NCBI GenBank assembly: GCA_028288925.1
Contig: JAQGHG010000018.1
Span: forward strand, 1 to 45,870
Origin: Patescibacteria group bacterium
Lineage (GTDB): Bacteria > Patescibacteriota > Saccharimonadia > UBA4664
Reading direction: 5' to 3'
Length of the DNA: 45,870 nucleotides
The position numbers and the translations under genes were made by a program. The notes below the pieces were generated by a model. It did not search any database and was not told the DNA's origin. It saw only the letters and a list, made by a program, of their open reading frames with translations. This document shows positions 8,904-19,851 of this stretch, piece by piece; position 1 is the stretch's first letter; each line of letters starts with the position of its first letter.

Positions 8904-9508
8904 GACGCTCCTTCCTTTAATTGGGCGAGATTGATGTGGCCGCTGAGGATATCATGGAGGACTTGGGGATAAAGCCGGTGCTCTTTGAGCTTGATCCTTT
9001 CCCATAGTGTAGCAACTGTATCGTCTGGATGGATCGGAACTTTGGCTTGAGCCACAATGTAGCGTTCGTCGTCGAGTGCCGTTGTGACCAGATGAATGGT
9101 GGTGCCGGTTTCGGGCATATTGGCCTGTAGCGCGTCCTCGACGGCATGCGCGCCTTTGAAGGCGGGCAATAGTGAGGGGTGGCTGTTGAGAATGCGGCCT
9201 CCGAATGTCTGGAAGATACCGGCGTGAAGAACGGTGAAGAAGCCGGCCATAGCTATGAGCTCAATGTGGTTAATGGAGAGAGTTTGGGTTACCGCCTGAG
9301 TAAAGCCTTTTCGGTTCCAGGCTTCGCCAACGTTGAGGCGGTAGCCGAAATCGTGGCGATTGAGCAGTGAAGTTGGGATGCCGGCTTTGGCGGCGATTTG
9401 GAGGGCCGGACAGGGCCGGTCGGCCAATACGAGGCCGATGGGGATCCGGCGTTTGATCATCGCCGCGAGGTTGGTTCCGCTTCCCGATACTAGAACGGCA
9501 ATCTTCAT
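8900..9508 (-). CDS. purN: Phosphoribosylglycinamide formyltransferase (GART)
   Basis: 202 aa from the ATG at 9508. PurN formylates the product of PurD (GAR) using 10-formyl-tetrahydrofolate. Visible are the N-terminal VLVSGSGTNL phosphate-binding loop, the catalytic NSHPSLLP (Asn and His), and the later acidic position in TTALDDERY that corresponds to the family's catalytic Asp. An in-frame GTG lies three codons upstream at 9517. However, a TGT-TATAGT extended -10 only 7 nt before the ATG makes a leaderless start at 9508 more likely. It overlaps purD by four bases. Confidence 0.93.
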   Translation of the reverse strand: MKIAVLVSGSGTNLAAMIKRRIPIGLVLADRPCPALQIAAKAGIPTSLLNRHDFGYRLNVGEAWNRKGFTQAVTQTLSINHIELIAMAGFFTVLHAGIFQTFGGRILNSHPSLLPAFKGAHAVEDALQANMPETGTTIHLVTTALDDERYIVAQAKVPIHPDDTVATLWERIKLKEHRLYPQVLHDILSGHINLAQLKEGAS

Positions 9509-9515
9509 ATGATCC

Positions 9516-9524
9516 ACTATAACA
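9516..9524 (-). promoter_or_regulatory. Extended -10 promoter of purN-purD
   Basis: On the minus strand TGT-TATAGT ends 7 nt before the purN ATG. It is a TGn-type extended -10 without an obvious -35. It implies a leaderless purN transcript. Confidence 0.5.
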
Positions 9525-9599
9525 AACGATTGTATGTACGGTTTTTGTATGGTATTTTGAATGTGGCGCGTTGATATACTGGATGAAGAAAGGGGTGAA

Positions 9600-9839
9600 A
9601 TGATGGTGGAATTGACCGAAGAACGAGTGCGGCAGATCGTGCGGGAGGAGATTCGCGAACCGCTGGACCAGCTGGAACGGCGTTTTTACGAACATATAAA
9701 TGATGGATTTGACCGGGTCTTGGAGGTTATTCAGTCCTTAAATGACCAGAAAGATGATGATCTGGCTGGTATGGATGGGAAATTTCGCTCTCATAATCAG
9801 CGGATTGCCCGGCTGGAGCGGTTGAACGATTTGCGCTAA
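9600..9839 (+). CDS. Small coiled-coil protein
   Basis: 79 aa from ATG at 9600 (a second ATG follows directly). The purine-rich AAGGGG Shine-Dalgarno sequence lies just upstream. The protein is highly charged and almost entirely helical, with heptad-like spacing of Leu, Ile and Val, so it is probably a dimeric coiled coil. There is no signal peptide or membrane helix. It lies between divergently oriented purN and the gyrBA operon and has its own ribosome binding site. Function unknown. Confidence 0.7.
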   Translation: MMVELTEERVRQIVREEIREPLDQLERRFYEHINDGFDRVLEVIQSLNDQKDDDLAGMDGKFRSHNQRIARLERLNDLR

Positions 9840-9860
9840 GGTGGTCCAGGTAGGCGTTGG

Positions 9861-9889
9861 TTGCTCCAGATAGGCTAGAACGGTATAAT
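9861..9889 (+). promoter_or_regulatory. Promoter of gyrB-gyrA
   Basis: TTGCTC, a 17-nt spacer, then a perfect TATAAT. It would start transcription near 9896, about 60 nt before the gyrB ATG at 9955. Confidence 0.65.
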
Positions 9890-9936
9890 GGTTGTATAAG
9901 CCGAGCCAAAAGCTCACTTTTTATTGATAAGTGTAG

Positions 9937-12065
<2,129 letters not shown>

Positions 12066-12066
<1 letters not shown>

Positions 12067-14639
12067 TGGACGAACAAGAGCGAGATCAAGAATTGGACAA
12101 CCAAGAGACTCCGGAAGAAGGATCTGATACGGGTGAGCTGGCAGAGCCGGCGGAACTGGTAAAGACCGAGATTGGCTCGGTGAAGCTGCAGACGTTGGAA
12201 AACGAGATGGAAACGAGCTACCTGGCATATGCTATGTCGGTGATTGTGGCGCGGGCCCTGCCGGATGTGCGTGATGGTTTAAAGCCTGTTCACAGGCGAA
12301 TTCTCTACGTAATGAACAATTTAGGTCTTCGGCACACCGCCAAATACCGCAAGAGCGCGGCGGTGGTGGGCGAGGTGATGGGTAACTATCACCCGCACGG
12401 CGACTCGGCGATCTACGACTCGATGGTGCGCATGGCGCAGGACTTCTCGATGCGCTACCCGCTGGTGGATGGCCAGGGTAACTTTGGCTCGATGGACGGC
12501 GATTCCGCGGCGGCCATGCGCTATACCGAAGCGCGTATGGAGCATATCGCCGAAGAAATGCTCTACGACATCGAGAAAGACACCGTGGACTTTGTGCCCA
12601 ACTACGACGGCACCAAGAAGCAGCCGTCGGTGTTGCCGGCTAAGTTGCCCAACTTGTTGCTCAACGGCCAGATGGGTATCGCCGTGGGTATGGCGACCAA
12701 CATTCCGCCGCATAACCTGAGCGAGCTGGTAGACGCGATTGTTGAAATTATCGACAATCCGGAAGTCACGCTCGACGACCTCCTGAAGCACGTGAAGGGT
12801 CCGGATTTCCCGACGGGTGGTATTATCTTCGGCAATGATTCGATTCGCCAGGCTTATGGCACCGGTAAGGGCAGCGTGGTGGTACGGGCACGCGCGGAAA
12901 TCGTGGAGACCAAGAAGGGCCATGAACAAATTGTTATCACAGAGATTCCGTACACGGTAAACCGGGCTACGATGGTGGAGAAAATCGCCGATTTGGTGAA
13001 AGACAAGCGGGTTATTGGGATCGCGGACCTGCGCGACGAGAGTAACCGCCACGGTACACGGATTGTGATCGACCTGAAGAAGGATAGTTATCCGAAGAAG
13101 GTTTTGAACCAGTTGTACAAGATGACGCCTATGCAGACGTCGTTCCACCTAAACATGCTAGCGTTGGTGGATAACGGCCGCCAGCCGCGGGTGCTGAGCC
13201 TAGAAATGATGCTGCGTGAATACCTAAAGCACCGTCAGCAAGTGGTGCGGCGGCGGACGGAGTTTGAGCTTCGCAAAGCCAAAGATCGCGCACACGTGCT
13301 CGAAGGCCTGAAGATCGCGTTGGATCACATTGACGCCGTTATTAAGACGATCCGGGCTTCGCAAACCACCGATGAGGCGCGAACCAATTTGATGAAGCAG
13401 TTCGGCTTGAGTGAGATTCAGGCGCGGGCGATCTTGGCCATGCAGCTGCGGTCGCTGGCCGGCTTGGAGCGTCAGAAGATCGAGGACGAGCTGGCCGAGC
13501 TGAAGAAGCTGATCGCTGAGCTGGAGAAGATTTTGGCCAGCGAGAGCGAGATCCTGCGGGTAATCCGCGAGGAACTGGAAGAGCTGAAGGCGAAGTTTGG
13601 CGACGAGCGGCGAACGCAGATTGTGGGCTCGGAGCTCGGTAAATTCTCGGAAGAGGAATTGGTGCCGAACGAGCAAGTGATCGTGACGCTGACTACCGGT
13701 AATTACATCAAGCGTATCCCGGCTAATACCTACAAGAGCCAGGGCCGTGGCGGCAAGGGCATCATGGGTATGACCACCAAAGAAGAGGATGTCGTAGAGC
13801 ATTTGGTGCTGACGCAGAATCATGACTTTATGCTGTTCTTTACGAATAAAGGCCGGGTTTTCCGCCTGAAGGTCTACGAGATTCCGGCGGCTTCGCGGAC
13901 GGCCAAGGGCCAGCCGGTGGTGAACCTGCTGCAGCTGGGTCAGGGCGAGAAGGTGACATCATTGGTGACGTTTGATGCCAAGGGCGACCAGTCGTATCTG
14001 TTTATGACGACCAAACTGGGCACGGTCAAGAAAACGGCGCTGTCCGACTACGCCAATGTACGGGCCAACGGGCTTATTTCGATCAAGCTGGACGCGGGCG
14101 ATGAGCTCAAATGGGTGAAGCTTACCGGCGGCAAAGACGAGATCATCATCTCGACGGCGCTGGCGCAGGCTATACGCTTCAAAGAAAGCGAAGCGCGGCC
14201 GATGGGGCGGGCGACGCGCGGTGTGCGCGGCATTCGGCTGAGAGCGGGCGATGAGGTGGTCGGCATGGACGTGGTGCGGCCAGGGACCGAGCTGCTGGTG
14301 GTGATGGAGAACGGCTATGGTAAGCGCACGAAGGTCGACCAGTTCTCGACTCACGCGCGCGGCGGCGTAGGCATTAAGGCCGGCGTAGTGACCGGCAAGA
14401 CCGGCAAGACCGTGGACGTGCGGGCGATCGCTGATGCTCGTGACGAGGTCGTGGTGGTGTCGACTCAGGGCCAGGTGATCCGGATGGCGCTAGCGAATAT
14501 TTCGCTGATCGGCCGGGCTACCCAGGGCGTGCGCGTAATGCGGATGGCCGAAGGCGACAAGGTGGCGTCGGTGGCTTTGGTGGGCGAAGCTAGCATCGAA
14601 GGCGAACTGGCCGCCAACCCCGAACCGGCTGAGAAATAG
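12066..14639 (+). CDS. gyrA: DNA gyrase subunit A
   Basis: 857 aa, the breakage-reunion subunit. An acidic N-terminal extension of about 40 residues precedes the conserved core. The region around [10 protein letters not shown] is the quinolone-determining segment, with Ser at the usual position. The catalytic Tyr lies in [11 protein letters not shown] coiled-coil arm (about residues 385-500) is followed by the C-terminal beta-pinwheel. The GyrA box appears as QGRGGKG in [14 protein letters not shown], marking gyrase rather than topoisomerase IV. The ATG overlaps the gyrB stop by one base. Confidence 0.97.
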
Positions 14640-14705
14640 CTCGTACTCGCTTTTGGGCGCTTATGGTTATATTCCTAATAATGACTGGTAAAACTGAAAG
14701 ATCTT

Positions 14706-14777
14706 TTGGGTAAACACCCAATGTTGTCCCCTCTGTCGGAGGGCTAATCTGGAAACTGTTCGCTAGTTATTAGCGAA
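14706..14777 (+). other. Three tandem hairpins between gyrA and the surface block
   Basis: Perfect short stems in a row: TTGGGT/ACCCAA (14706-14721), CCCTC/GAGGG (14729-14743) and TTCGCTA/TAGCGAA (14759-14777). None has a T-tract. They lie just upstream of the gene at 14804 and may form a structured 5' leader or a gyrA 3' end. Confidence 0.5.
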
Positions 14778-14803
14778 GTTAATGATAGCCGGATCGAGGG
14801 TCT

Positions 14804-15778
14804 ATGAGGTTTGCTAGGGTAACAAAATTTGCAATTGAGTTTGCCGTGAGCGGCGGCTTGGTTGTGGTTTTGAGTAGTAGTGCGTCGGCCGCCGATAGCG
14901 GCCTGGGCACGACTCATCAAAAGAATACACCCGCGCAGAATACAGCCGGGCAGGTGGAACAGACTAGCGCTGGTAGTGTGGCTGGTCCGGCCTCCTTGGG
15001 TAGTAATGATTTAATCCCGGCCTCCGACAAACCGGCTCCGGTGGCGCAAAGTACTCCGGGCAAGGCGGTAGGCGTTGATCCGCAGGTCCCAGCTACGAGC
15101 AGCGTGGACTCGTCCAGGTCCACGCTGAGACAAGTGGCGGTCGATGCCGGGCTGGTATCGGGTGGGGCTTCTGTGAGTTCTGACGAAAGCGTTGGCACTG
15201 ATGTGCAACGCGAGGCCTCTGATGGTGTAGCCGCTCCGGATGCGGTAGTGGCGCCGGTGATCGCGGTTGTGACACCTGAGCCACAAAGGGGGGGCGGCGA
15301 GAGCGCCAAGGTGGCTCGCACCACGGTATTGCGGATACAACCAATGATTACTAACCGGGGCGCGGTGTTGGCTGGAGATTTGGCGGCGGCTGTCCCGTCC
15401 GTGACACTGCCGGCACGCGCGCCGCATCCGGCTCAGCCGGACGGTTTGTGGAGCCGGTTGAGGGCTGAGTTGGCCGGTACGGTGGTTCCGCGGCAGTTTT
15501 CGCCTCATGGGGGCACGGTGGTACGGTTCGTATCTGACCTTTCGGTGATAACGACTATGGTGGCTATCGTCGTGATTGGGTTCATGTTTAGTTACGGTTT
15601 GTGGCTGCGGCGGGGCGGTTTTGCTAATGCCGCGCGGAGTGATTCGCCCGTTTTGGCGTTCTCTTCGTTTGCTACGCTCTTTTCTTTGAGTTTTGCCCGG
15701 GCATCAGCGCCCACGCGAAGCTCATTTTTTGATGTCTTTAGTGCCGATTCTGCTTATGTTGATGTTTCATCGCCGTAA
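14804..15778 (+). CDS. Secreted or anchored Ser/Ala-rich protein
   Basis: 324 aa, family not recognised. An N-terminal signal sequence ends near ASA-AD (about residue 30). A long low-complexity Ser/Ala/Val/Pro region follows (about 30-180), then a more ordered stretch. A membrane helix lies at about 247-265 with basic WLRRGG after it, and a Ser/Phe-rich tail ends the protein. GAGGG lies close before the ATG. The protein is probably anchored with most of its mass outside. It is first in a same-strand run of surface genes (14804-22343). Function unknown. Confidence 0.75.
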   Translation: MRFARVTKFAIEFAVSGGLVVVLSSSASAADSGLGTTHQKNTPAQNTAGQVEQTSAGSVAGPASLGSNDLIPASDKPAPVAQSTPGKAVGVDPQVPATSSVDSSRSTLRQVAVDAGLVSGGASVSSDESVGTDVQREASDGVAAPDAVVAPVIAVVTPEPQRGGGESAKVARTTVLRIQPMITNRGAVLAGDLAAAVPSVTLPARAPHPAQPDGLWSRLRAELAGTVVPRQFSPHGGTVVRFVSDLSVITTMVAIVVIGFMFSYGLWLRRGGFANAARSDSPVLAFSSFATLFSLSFARASAPTRSSFFDVFSADSAYVDVSSP

Positions 15779-15842
15779 GCGGGCGGGCCTACGGGCCCGG
15801 AACTAAAGACCCCATAACAAACTTTAAACGAAAGGATTATAG

Positions 15843-16430
15843 ATGAAAGCATCTGTACTTCGCTACGCAGCCATTGGAATGGCTAGCCTGAGCCTGGCCG
15901 GCTTCGCCGCCGCCAGCACCGTAACCGTGACCGGTAGCGGTCCCGAGTCGCACAACAAAGTTAACCTGAGCAACAAGCTCCATGTTAGCAGTACTAACAC
16001 CAATGTCCTTGGCGTGACCAACTTCAGCGGCCAGGGTGCCGCTTCGGGCAGCGTTAAGTCGCACGAGAACACCAACGCCGGCAGCGCCACCTCCGGCGAC
16101 GCGACGAACAACAACACAGCTATTACCGAAGCCACCGTGAGCAACACCGGTGCCGCTAGCGGTCTCGGCGCGTTGGCCGGCATGAGCGGTTCTGACACAA
16201 CGGTTACTTTGACCGGCAGTGGCCCTCACTCCAACAACAAGGTTGATGTTGATAACTCAACCAAGGTCAAATTGACCAACACCAATATTGTGCAAGTGGA
16301 CAATGTAAGTCTGCAGAGTGCTAAGAGCGGCAGCGTTAAGGCTTCCGAAAACACCGGTGCCGGCAACCTGACCTCTGGCGCGGCCAGCAACACGAACACT
16401 ACCACCACCACGGTCGGTATTACCAACTAG
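15843..16430 (+). CDS. Small secreted protein with two Asn/Thr/Ser/Gly repeats
   Basis: 195 aa. A signal peptide ends at about AAAS (residues 1-24). The mature part is two tandem copies of a unit of about 75 residues. Each begins TGSGP, passes through NKV and TNTN, then an SG-SVK-ENT core and a stretch ending in T-rich strands. The first copy spans about 25-105 and the second about 118-195. The regular Asn, Ser and Gly spacing suggests a beta-solenoid or amyloid-like beta stack. There is no C-terminal anchor, so it may be released or assembled. The next gene's product carries related units. Shine-Dalgarno AAAGGA lies 8 nt before the ATG. No known family recognised. Confidence 0.8.
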   Translation: MKASVLRYAAIGMASLSLAGFAAASTVTVTGSGPESHNKVNLSNKLHVSSTNTNVLGVTNFSGQGAASGSVKSHENTNAGSATSGDATNNNTAITEATVSNTGAASGLGALAGMSGSDTTVTLTGSGPHSNNKVDVDNSTKVKLTNTNIVQVDNVSLQSAKSGSVKASENTGAGNLTSGAASNTNTTTTTVGITN

Positions 16431-16445
16431 TTAGTTGGGTTCTTG

Positions 16446-16464
16446 GGCGGGGCGCCGCCCCGCC
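16446..16464 (+). terminator. GC-only palindromic hairpin
   Basis: GGCGGGGC mirrored as GCCCCGCC around a short GCC loop, directly after the gene ending at 16430. It has no T-tract, so it is either a non-canonical terminator or a 3'-end stabiliser. Confidence 0.45.
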
Positions 16465-16480
16465 GCACTTATCAGGCGCG

Positions 16481-16486
16481 TATAAT
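16481..16486 (+). promoter_or_regulatory. -10 element upstream of the large repeat protein
   Basis: Perfect TATAAT, with no recognisable -35 at 17 nt. It would give a leader of about 45 nt carrying the GGGGAGAGG ribosome binding site before the ATG at 16537. Confidence 0.4.
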
Positions 16487-16536
16487 CGTAAGTTCAAGCC
16501 ATATCAAGAGGGACTAAAGGGGAGAGGCAGTTACAG

Positions 16537-18750
16537 ATGCAAAAACAGCGACAATTTTTAAGCCTAATAGTAAGCGTAATGATGGTGGGGCAACTGGGGT
16601 TGGCCGGGATAGCAGCGGCGGACGAGTCGCCCAGCCCTACGCCCAGTGCTACGCCGAGCGAGTCGCCGGCGCCGTCGAATTCTCCGGCTCCTTCGGCCTC
16701 TCCGGAGCCGTCGGCGGCTCCCAGCCCGGAACCTTCCGCGAGTTCCAGGCCGCATCACCGGGATGATTCGGCTTCGAGTCCGTCGCCGTCGGCTTCTCCT
16801 AGCCCCACGCCCGAGGTTAGTTACAGCAAGCCGGGCGTGGATGGCTGCGTAGGCGTCATTCCAAAATGGGTTTTTGATGTCGCGGCTAATGTTTGGGTGA
16901 AGGCTGATCAGGGTTCATTTAGCTGTGACTCGGCGACTCACTATTATCTGTCGCCTAAATATGTTTTTGATAAGCGGAATAACTGGTACGAGATAGTTCC
17001 GGCTTCGGTCTTGGCAACAAGCACGCCCGACTATTTCGTGACGGCTCCCAATGTGGTTCACACGGTGCTTGGCGACCTGGTGGTCGGCTCGAAAGATTAC
17101 GAAATGGCTAGGGCTATGGGGTTGTTGAGCAGTGACGGTGGTATTTTGTTGCTGCCGGGCGGAGGGGTGGCCGGCCCGGCCCCCGCTAATCAGGTTGGGG
17201 TAAGCAATAACAACCAAGGTTATATTGACCTCACCAACCTCGTAAACGTCATTAACACGTTGCAGAGTGTGGCTACCTCGGGTAATGTGGGCGCGGTTTC
17301 GAATACTCAAGTGGGGGGCGCTACATCGGGTACGGCGGCGGTTTTGGCTAACGTGATCAACCTGTTGGCTTCGGCTTGGTCGTGGTCCAACGGCAACCTT
17401 AACTTCTTCATGAGAGATTTTGGTAATTGGGTAGGGGATCTCAACCTCGATCCGTCGCAGAGCGCGGCCGGCGGGGGTGGCCAGCTGGGCACTTCGACGA
17501 CGAATTCGTCTGAGCTTAATGTAAACGCCAAGAGCGGCGCGAATATCGTCAATAATATTGATCTGACGGCTAAGTCGGGCGACGCCTCCGCGACCACGAA
17601 TACCTCGGCCGGCAATGTGACTTCGGGCGACGCGCGGGCGGTGGCCAATATCATCAATATGATCAATTCGTTCATCTACTCCGGGAATTCCTTCTTTGGC
17701 ATTTTGAATATCTTCGGAAATTTCAATGGTGATGTGCTTTTCCCCAAGGGCTTTCTGGATAGTGCTACGGCGTCGGGCGCAGGGCCGGATTCTACGAGTC
17801 AGGCTTCCGTGAACAATACCAACCAGGCGAACATCGCTACCTCGAATACCTACGGTGTTGATAATAATATTCAGACAAACGCGGTGAGCGGGGCGGCCAC
17901 GGCCGGGTCCAACACTTCGGTGGGCGATGTGCAAAGCGGCGCGGCTACGACCAAGCAGAATACCTTTAATCTAGCCAATAGCTCAGTCTTTGGTGACAAC
18001 GCGGTGCTGGTGATTGTCAATGTGCTGGGTCATTGGGTCGGCAAGATTATGACATTGCCGGGGGTGGGTGCGAGCCAGTCGGCACTTTTGACAGGTAATG
18101 CTCAGGTAGGCAGTAATGTGACGGGGCCGGGTTCCAACAATCAGGCTAATTCGTCAACCACGAACACCACCAATATTAATCAGCAGTCGGTGGGTACCAT
18201 TACCAATAATATAAACGTGAACGCGCAATCGGGTGACGCGTCGGCCACCGAGAACACTTCGGTTGGCAATGTGAAATCTGGAAGCGCCCAGGCCGGCTCA
18301 AGCGTGGCCAATATTTTTAACTCGGTGCTGAACGTGAAGCATTGGTTCGGCGTGCTGGTGATCAATGTGTTCGGCGACTGGGTGGGCGATGTGAACAATG
18401 ATACGGTCGCCGGGGGCGTGCCGGGCCAGGGTTCGGGCGAGGGTGCCACGGCTCAGACGGCGGCGACGGCTGTGCCGCGTGTGGGTCTGCTGGCGCTGTT
18501 TGGCGGCGCGACAAGTAGCGGTGGTGGCGTGGCCTCGGGTGGCACCGTAGCCGGCGCCCAGACCAGCGTGAGTGGCGCCGAAGGCGGGGCCAAGGTGTTG
18601 ACCGCCGCGGCCGAGCAGCAGCCGGCGCAGAAGGTGGCCGCGATCGCTAAGAGCAAGGACATGAGTATTTTGTTTGCTTTGTCGGCTGGGGTGATGTTGG
18701 TGGCGGGGGCCTTGGCGAGTATTGAACGGAAGCTCAAGCTCAAGCGGTAA
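16537..18750 (+). CDS. Large surface protein: Ser/Pro linker, four repeats, C-terminal anchor
   Basis: 737 aa. A signal peptide (about 1-27) is followed by a Ser/Pro-rich linker (about 30-90). A small domain with two Cys residues follows (about 95-230). Then come four units of Asn/Thr/Ser/Gly repeat with cores such as SGDASATENTSVGN and SG-A. They alternate with hydrophobic segments having an FGxxxG(N/D)WVGD pattern (GNWVGD, GNFNGD, GHWVGK, GDWVGD). A Gly/Ala-rich stretch leads to a membrane helix (about 710-728) and the basic tail ERKLKLKR. The repeats resemble those of the small secreted protein just upstream, so this may be its anchor or nucleator (inference). No known family recognised. 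Confidence 0.82.
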   Translation: MQKQRQFLSLIVSVMMVGQLGLAGIAAADESPSPTPSATPSESPAPSNSPAPSASPEPSAAPSPEPSASSRPHHRDDSASSPSPSASPSPTPEVSYSKPGVDGCVGVIPKWVFDVAANVWVKADQGSFSCDSATHYYLSPKYVFDKRNNWYEIVPASVLATSTPDYFVTAPNVVHTVLGDLVVGSKDYEMARAMGLLSSDGGILLLPGGGVAGPAPANQVGVSNNNQGYIDLTNLVNVINTLQSVATSGNVGAVSNTQVGGATSGTAAVLANVINLLASAWSWSNGNLNFFMRDFGNWVGDLNLDPSQSAAGGGGQLGTSTTNSSELNVNAKSGANIVNNIDLTAKSGDASATTNTSAGNVTSGDARAVANIINMINSFIYSGNSFFGILNIFGNFNGDVLFPKGFLDSATASGAGPDSTSQASVNNTNQANIATSNTYGVDNNIQTNAVSGAATAGSNTSVGDVQSGAATTKQNTFNLANSSVFGDNAVLVIVNVLGHWVGKIMTLPGVGASQSALLTGNAQVGSNVTGPGSNNQANSSTTNTTNINQQSVGTITNNINVNAQSGDASATENTSVGNVKSGSAQAGSSVANIFNSVLNVKHWFGVLVINVFGDWVGDVNNDTVAGGVPGQGSGEGATAQTAATAVPRVGLLALFGGATSSGGGVASGGTVAGAQTSVSGAEGGAKVLTAAAEQQPAQKVAAIAKSKDMSILFALSAGVMLVAGALASIERKLKLKR

Positions 18751-18826
18751 TACGCGATTTTGGCTCTATCTGGTCGTAGGCGTAAAAACCCGTTACAATG
18801 CGAACCATATTCAGGAGTTTTTGCCG

Positions 18827-19681
18827 GTGGTCTACAATCCATATCTCGTCGTTCCGTTCGCAACTTGGGCGGTCGCTCAAGTCGGTAAGTTCGCGTTGGC
18901 GGCTCTGCGCGGCCGGGTGGATTTCCGCTACTTGTATGCTTCGGGTGGTATGCCCAGCGTGCATTCGGCGGTAGTATGCTCGCTTGCTACCACGGCGTTG
19001 TTGGTGGATGGCGTTGGGGGTCATCTCTTTGGCTTCGCGGCGATTTTCGCCGTTATCGTAATGTATGACTCGTTTGGTGTGCGGCGCTCGACGGGGGAGC
19101 AAGCCGTGGCTATTAACATGCTCATCGAGAGCATGAATCACAGCAAGGTTAAGCTGACCGAGCCGGGTTTGCGGCTGCGGGAGATCTTGGGCCACCAGCC
19201 GCGCGAGGTGTCGGTAGGGGCTGTTTTGGGGGTCGTGCTGGCCTGCCTGTTTAATTATGACCGGCTGGGGAAATTTGGAGAGTTTCTGCAGGCGGTACCG
19301 CAGAAAACCGAGCTGTGGGCGTATCTGGGCGTATTTGGTGTGATGATTGTCGGTGGCCTCGTAGCCCGGTTGGTGCTGCGGGCTCGTTACCGTAAATCGC
19401 AGGTTATGAAAAAGCTGGCGAAGCGCATCTTTACGGCGGCTTGGAGCTGTGGTTGGCTGGGTCTGGTGAGCTTGGTGCTGGTATATGAACACGCGAGTTA
19501 CTTTGCTTGGCGAGTGTGGCCGGTCGCGGTAATAGCGGCAGCGGTGTTGTGGGGCGTGTGGCTAGCGACGGCTTCGTACCGGGCGGTGCCGGCGACGCTG
19601 GCGGCTGAGGCGACCGAGGCGCGGAAGCGCAAATGGCTGACATGGGGCCGGGGTAAGGGCGGCAAGGCGAAGCGGGCTTAA
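18827..19681 (+). CDS. Divergent PAP2 (DUF212) family membrane protein
   Basis: 284 aa from GTG 18827, chosen because CAGGAG lies 9 nt upstream; the reading frame stays open farther upstream. The first half is the DUF212-type core. It has hydrophobic segments, the phosphatase-like motif GGMPSVHSA, and the DSFGVRRSTGEQA segment typical of the family. Two or three further hydrophobic helices and a basic C-terminal tail extend beyond the usual length of about 150 residues. Relatives are distant members of the lipid-phosphate phosphatase superfamily, and the substrate is unknown. A lipid-linked carrier role in envelope assembly would suit the surrounding surface genes but is inferred. Confidence 0.85.
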   Translation: MVYNPYLVVPFATWAVAQVGKFALAALRGRVDFRYLYASGGMPSVHSAVVCSLATTALLVDGVGGHLFGFAAIFAVIVMYDSFGVRRSTGEQAVAINMLIESMNHSKVKLTEPGLRLREILGHQPREVSVGAVLGVVLACLFNYDRLGKFGEFLQAVPQKTELWAYLGVFGVMIVGGLVARLVLRARYRKSQVMKKLAKRIFTAAWSCGWLGLVSLVLVYEHASYFAWRVWPVAVIAAAVLWGVWLATASYRAVPATLAAEATEARKRKWLTWGRGKGGKAKRA

Positions 19682-19684
19682 TCG

Positions 19685-19790
19685 CACGCGTCCGAACGCT
19701 GTCCCTTTCTTCGGTGTAGCCGGTATCAGTACCGGCGTCCGCTTGTCTGGAGATATATTTCACTCCTGCCACCCGTACCTACGGCCCTAG
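19685..19790 (+). repeat. Dispersed nested-palindrome element, copy 2 (shorter)
   Basis: Shares the CGTCCGAACG segment, the CCGGTA-TCAG-TACCGG hairpin and the GGAGATAT and CACCCGTA segments with copies 1 and 3. It lacks the ATATCTCC arm, so the outermost stem cannot form. It shares GGCCCTA at its end with copy 1. It lies between the PAP2-like gene and the FN3 pair, in the same orientation as copy 3. Confidence 0.75.
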
Positions 19791-19839
19791 TATGCGGGGC
19801 GCTGAGGACTCGGGGATGTCGAACACAAGCACTTTGGGG

Positions 19840-19845
19840 TAAACT
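19840..19845 (+). promoter_or_regulatory. -10 element of FN3 protein pair
   Basis: TAAACT ends 6 nt before the ATG at 19852, implying a leaderless transcript. No Shine-Dalgarno and no clear -35 are visible. Confidence 0.4.
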
Positions 19846-19851
19846 GAGAAC

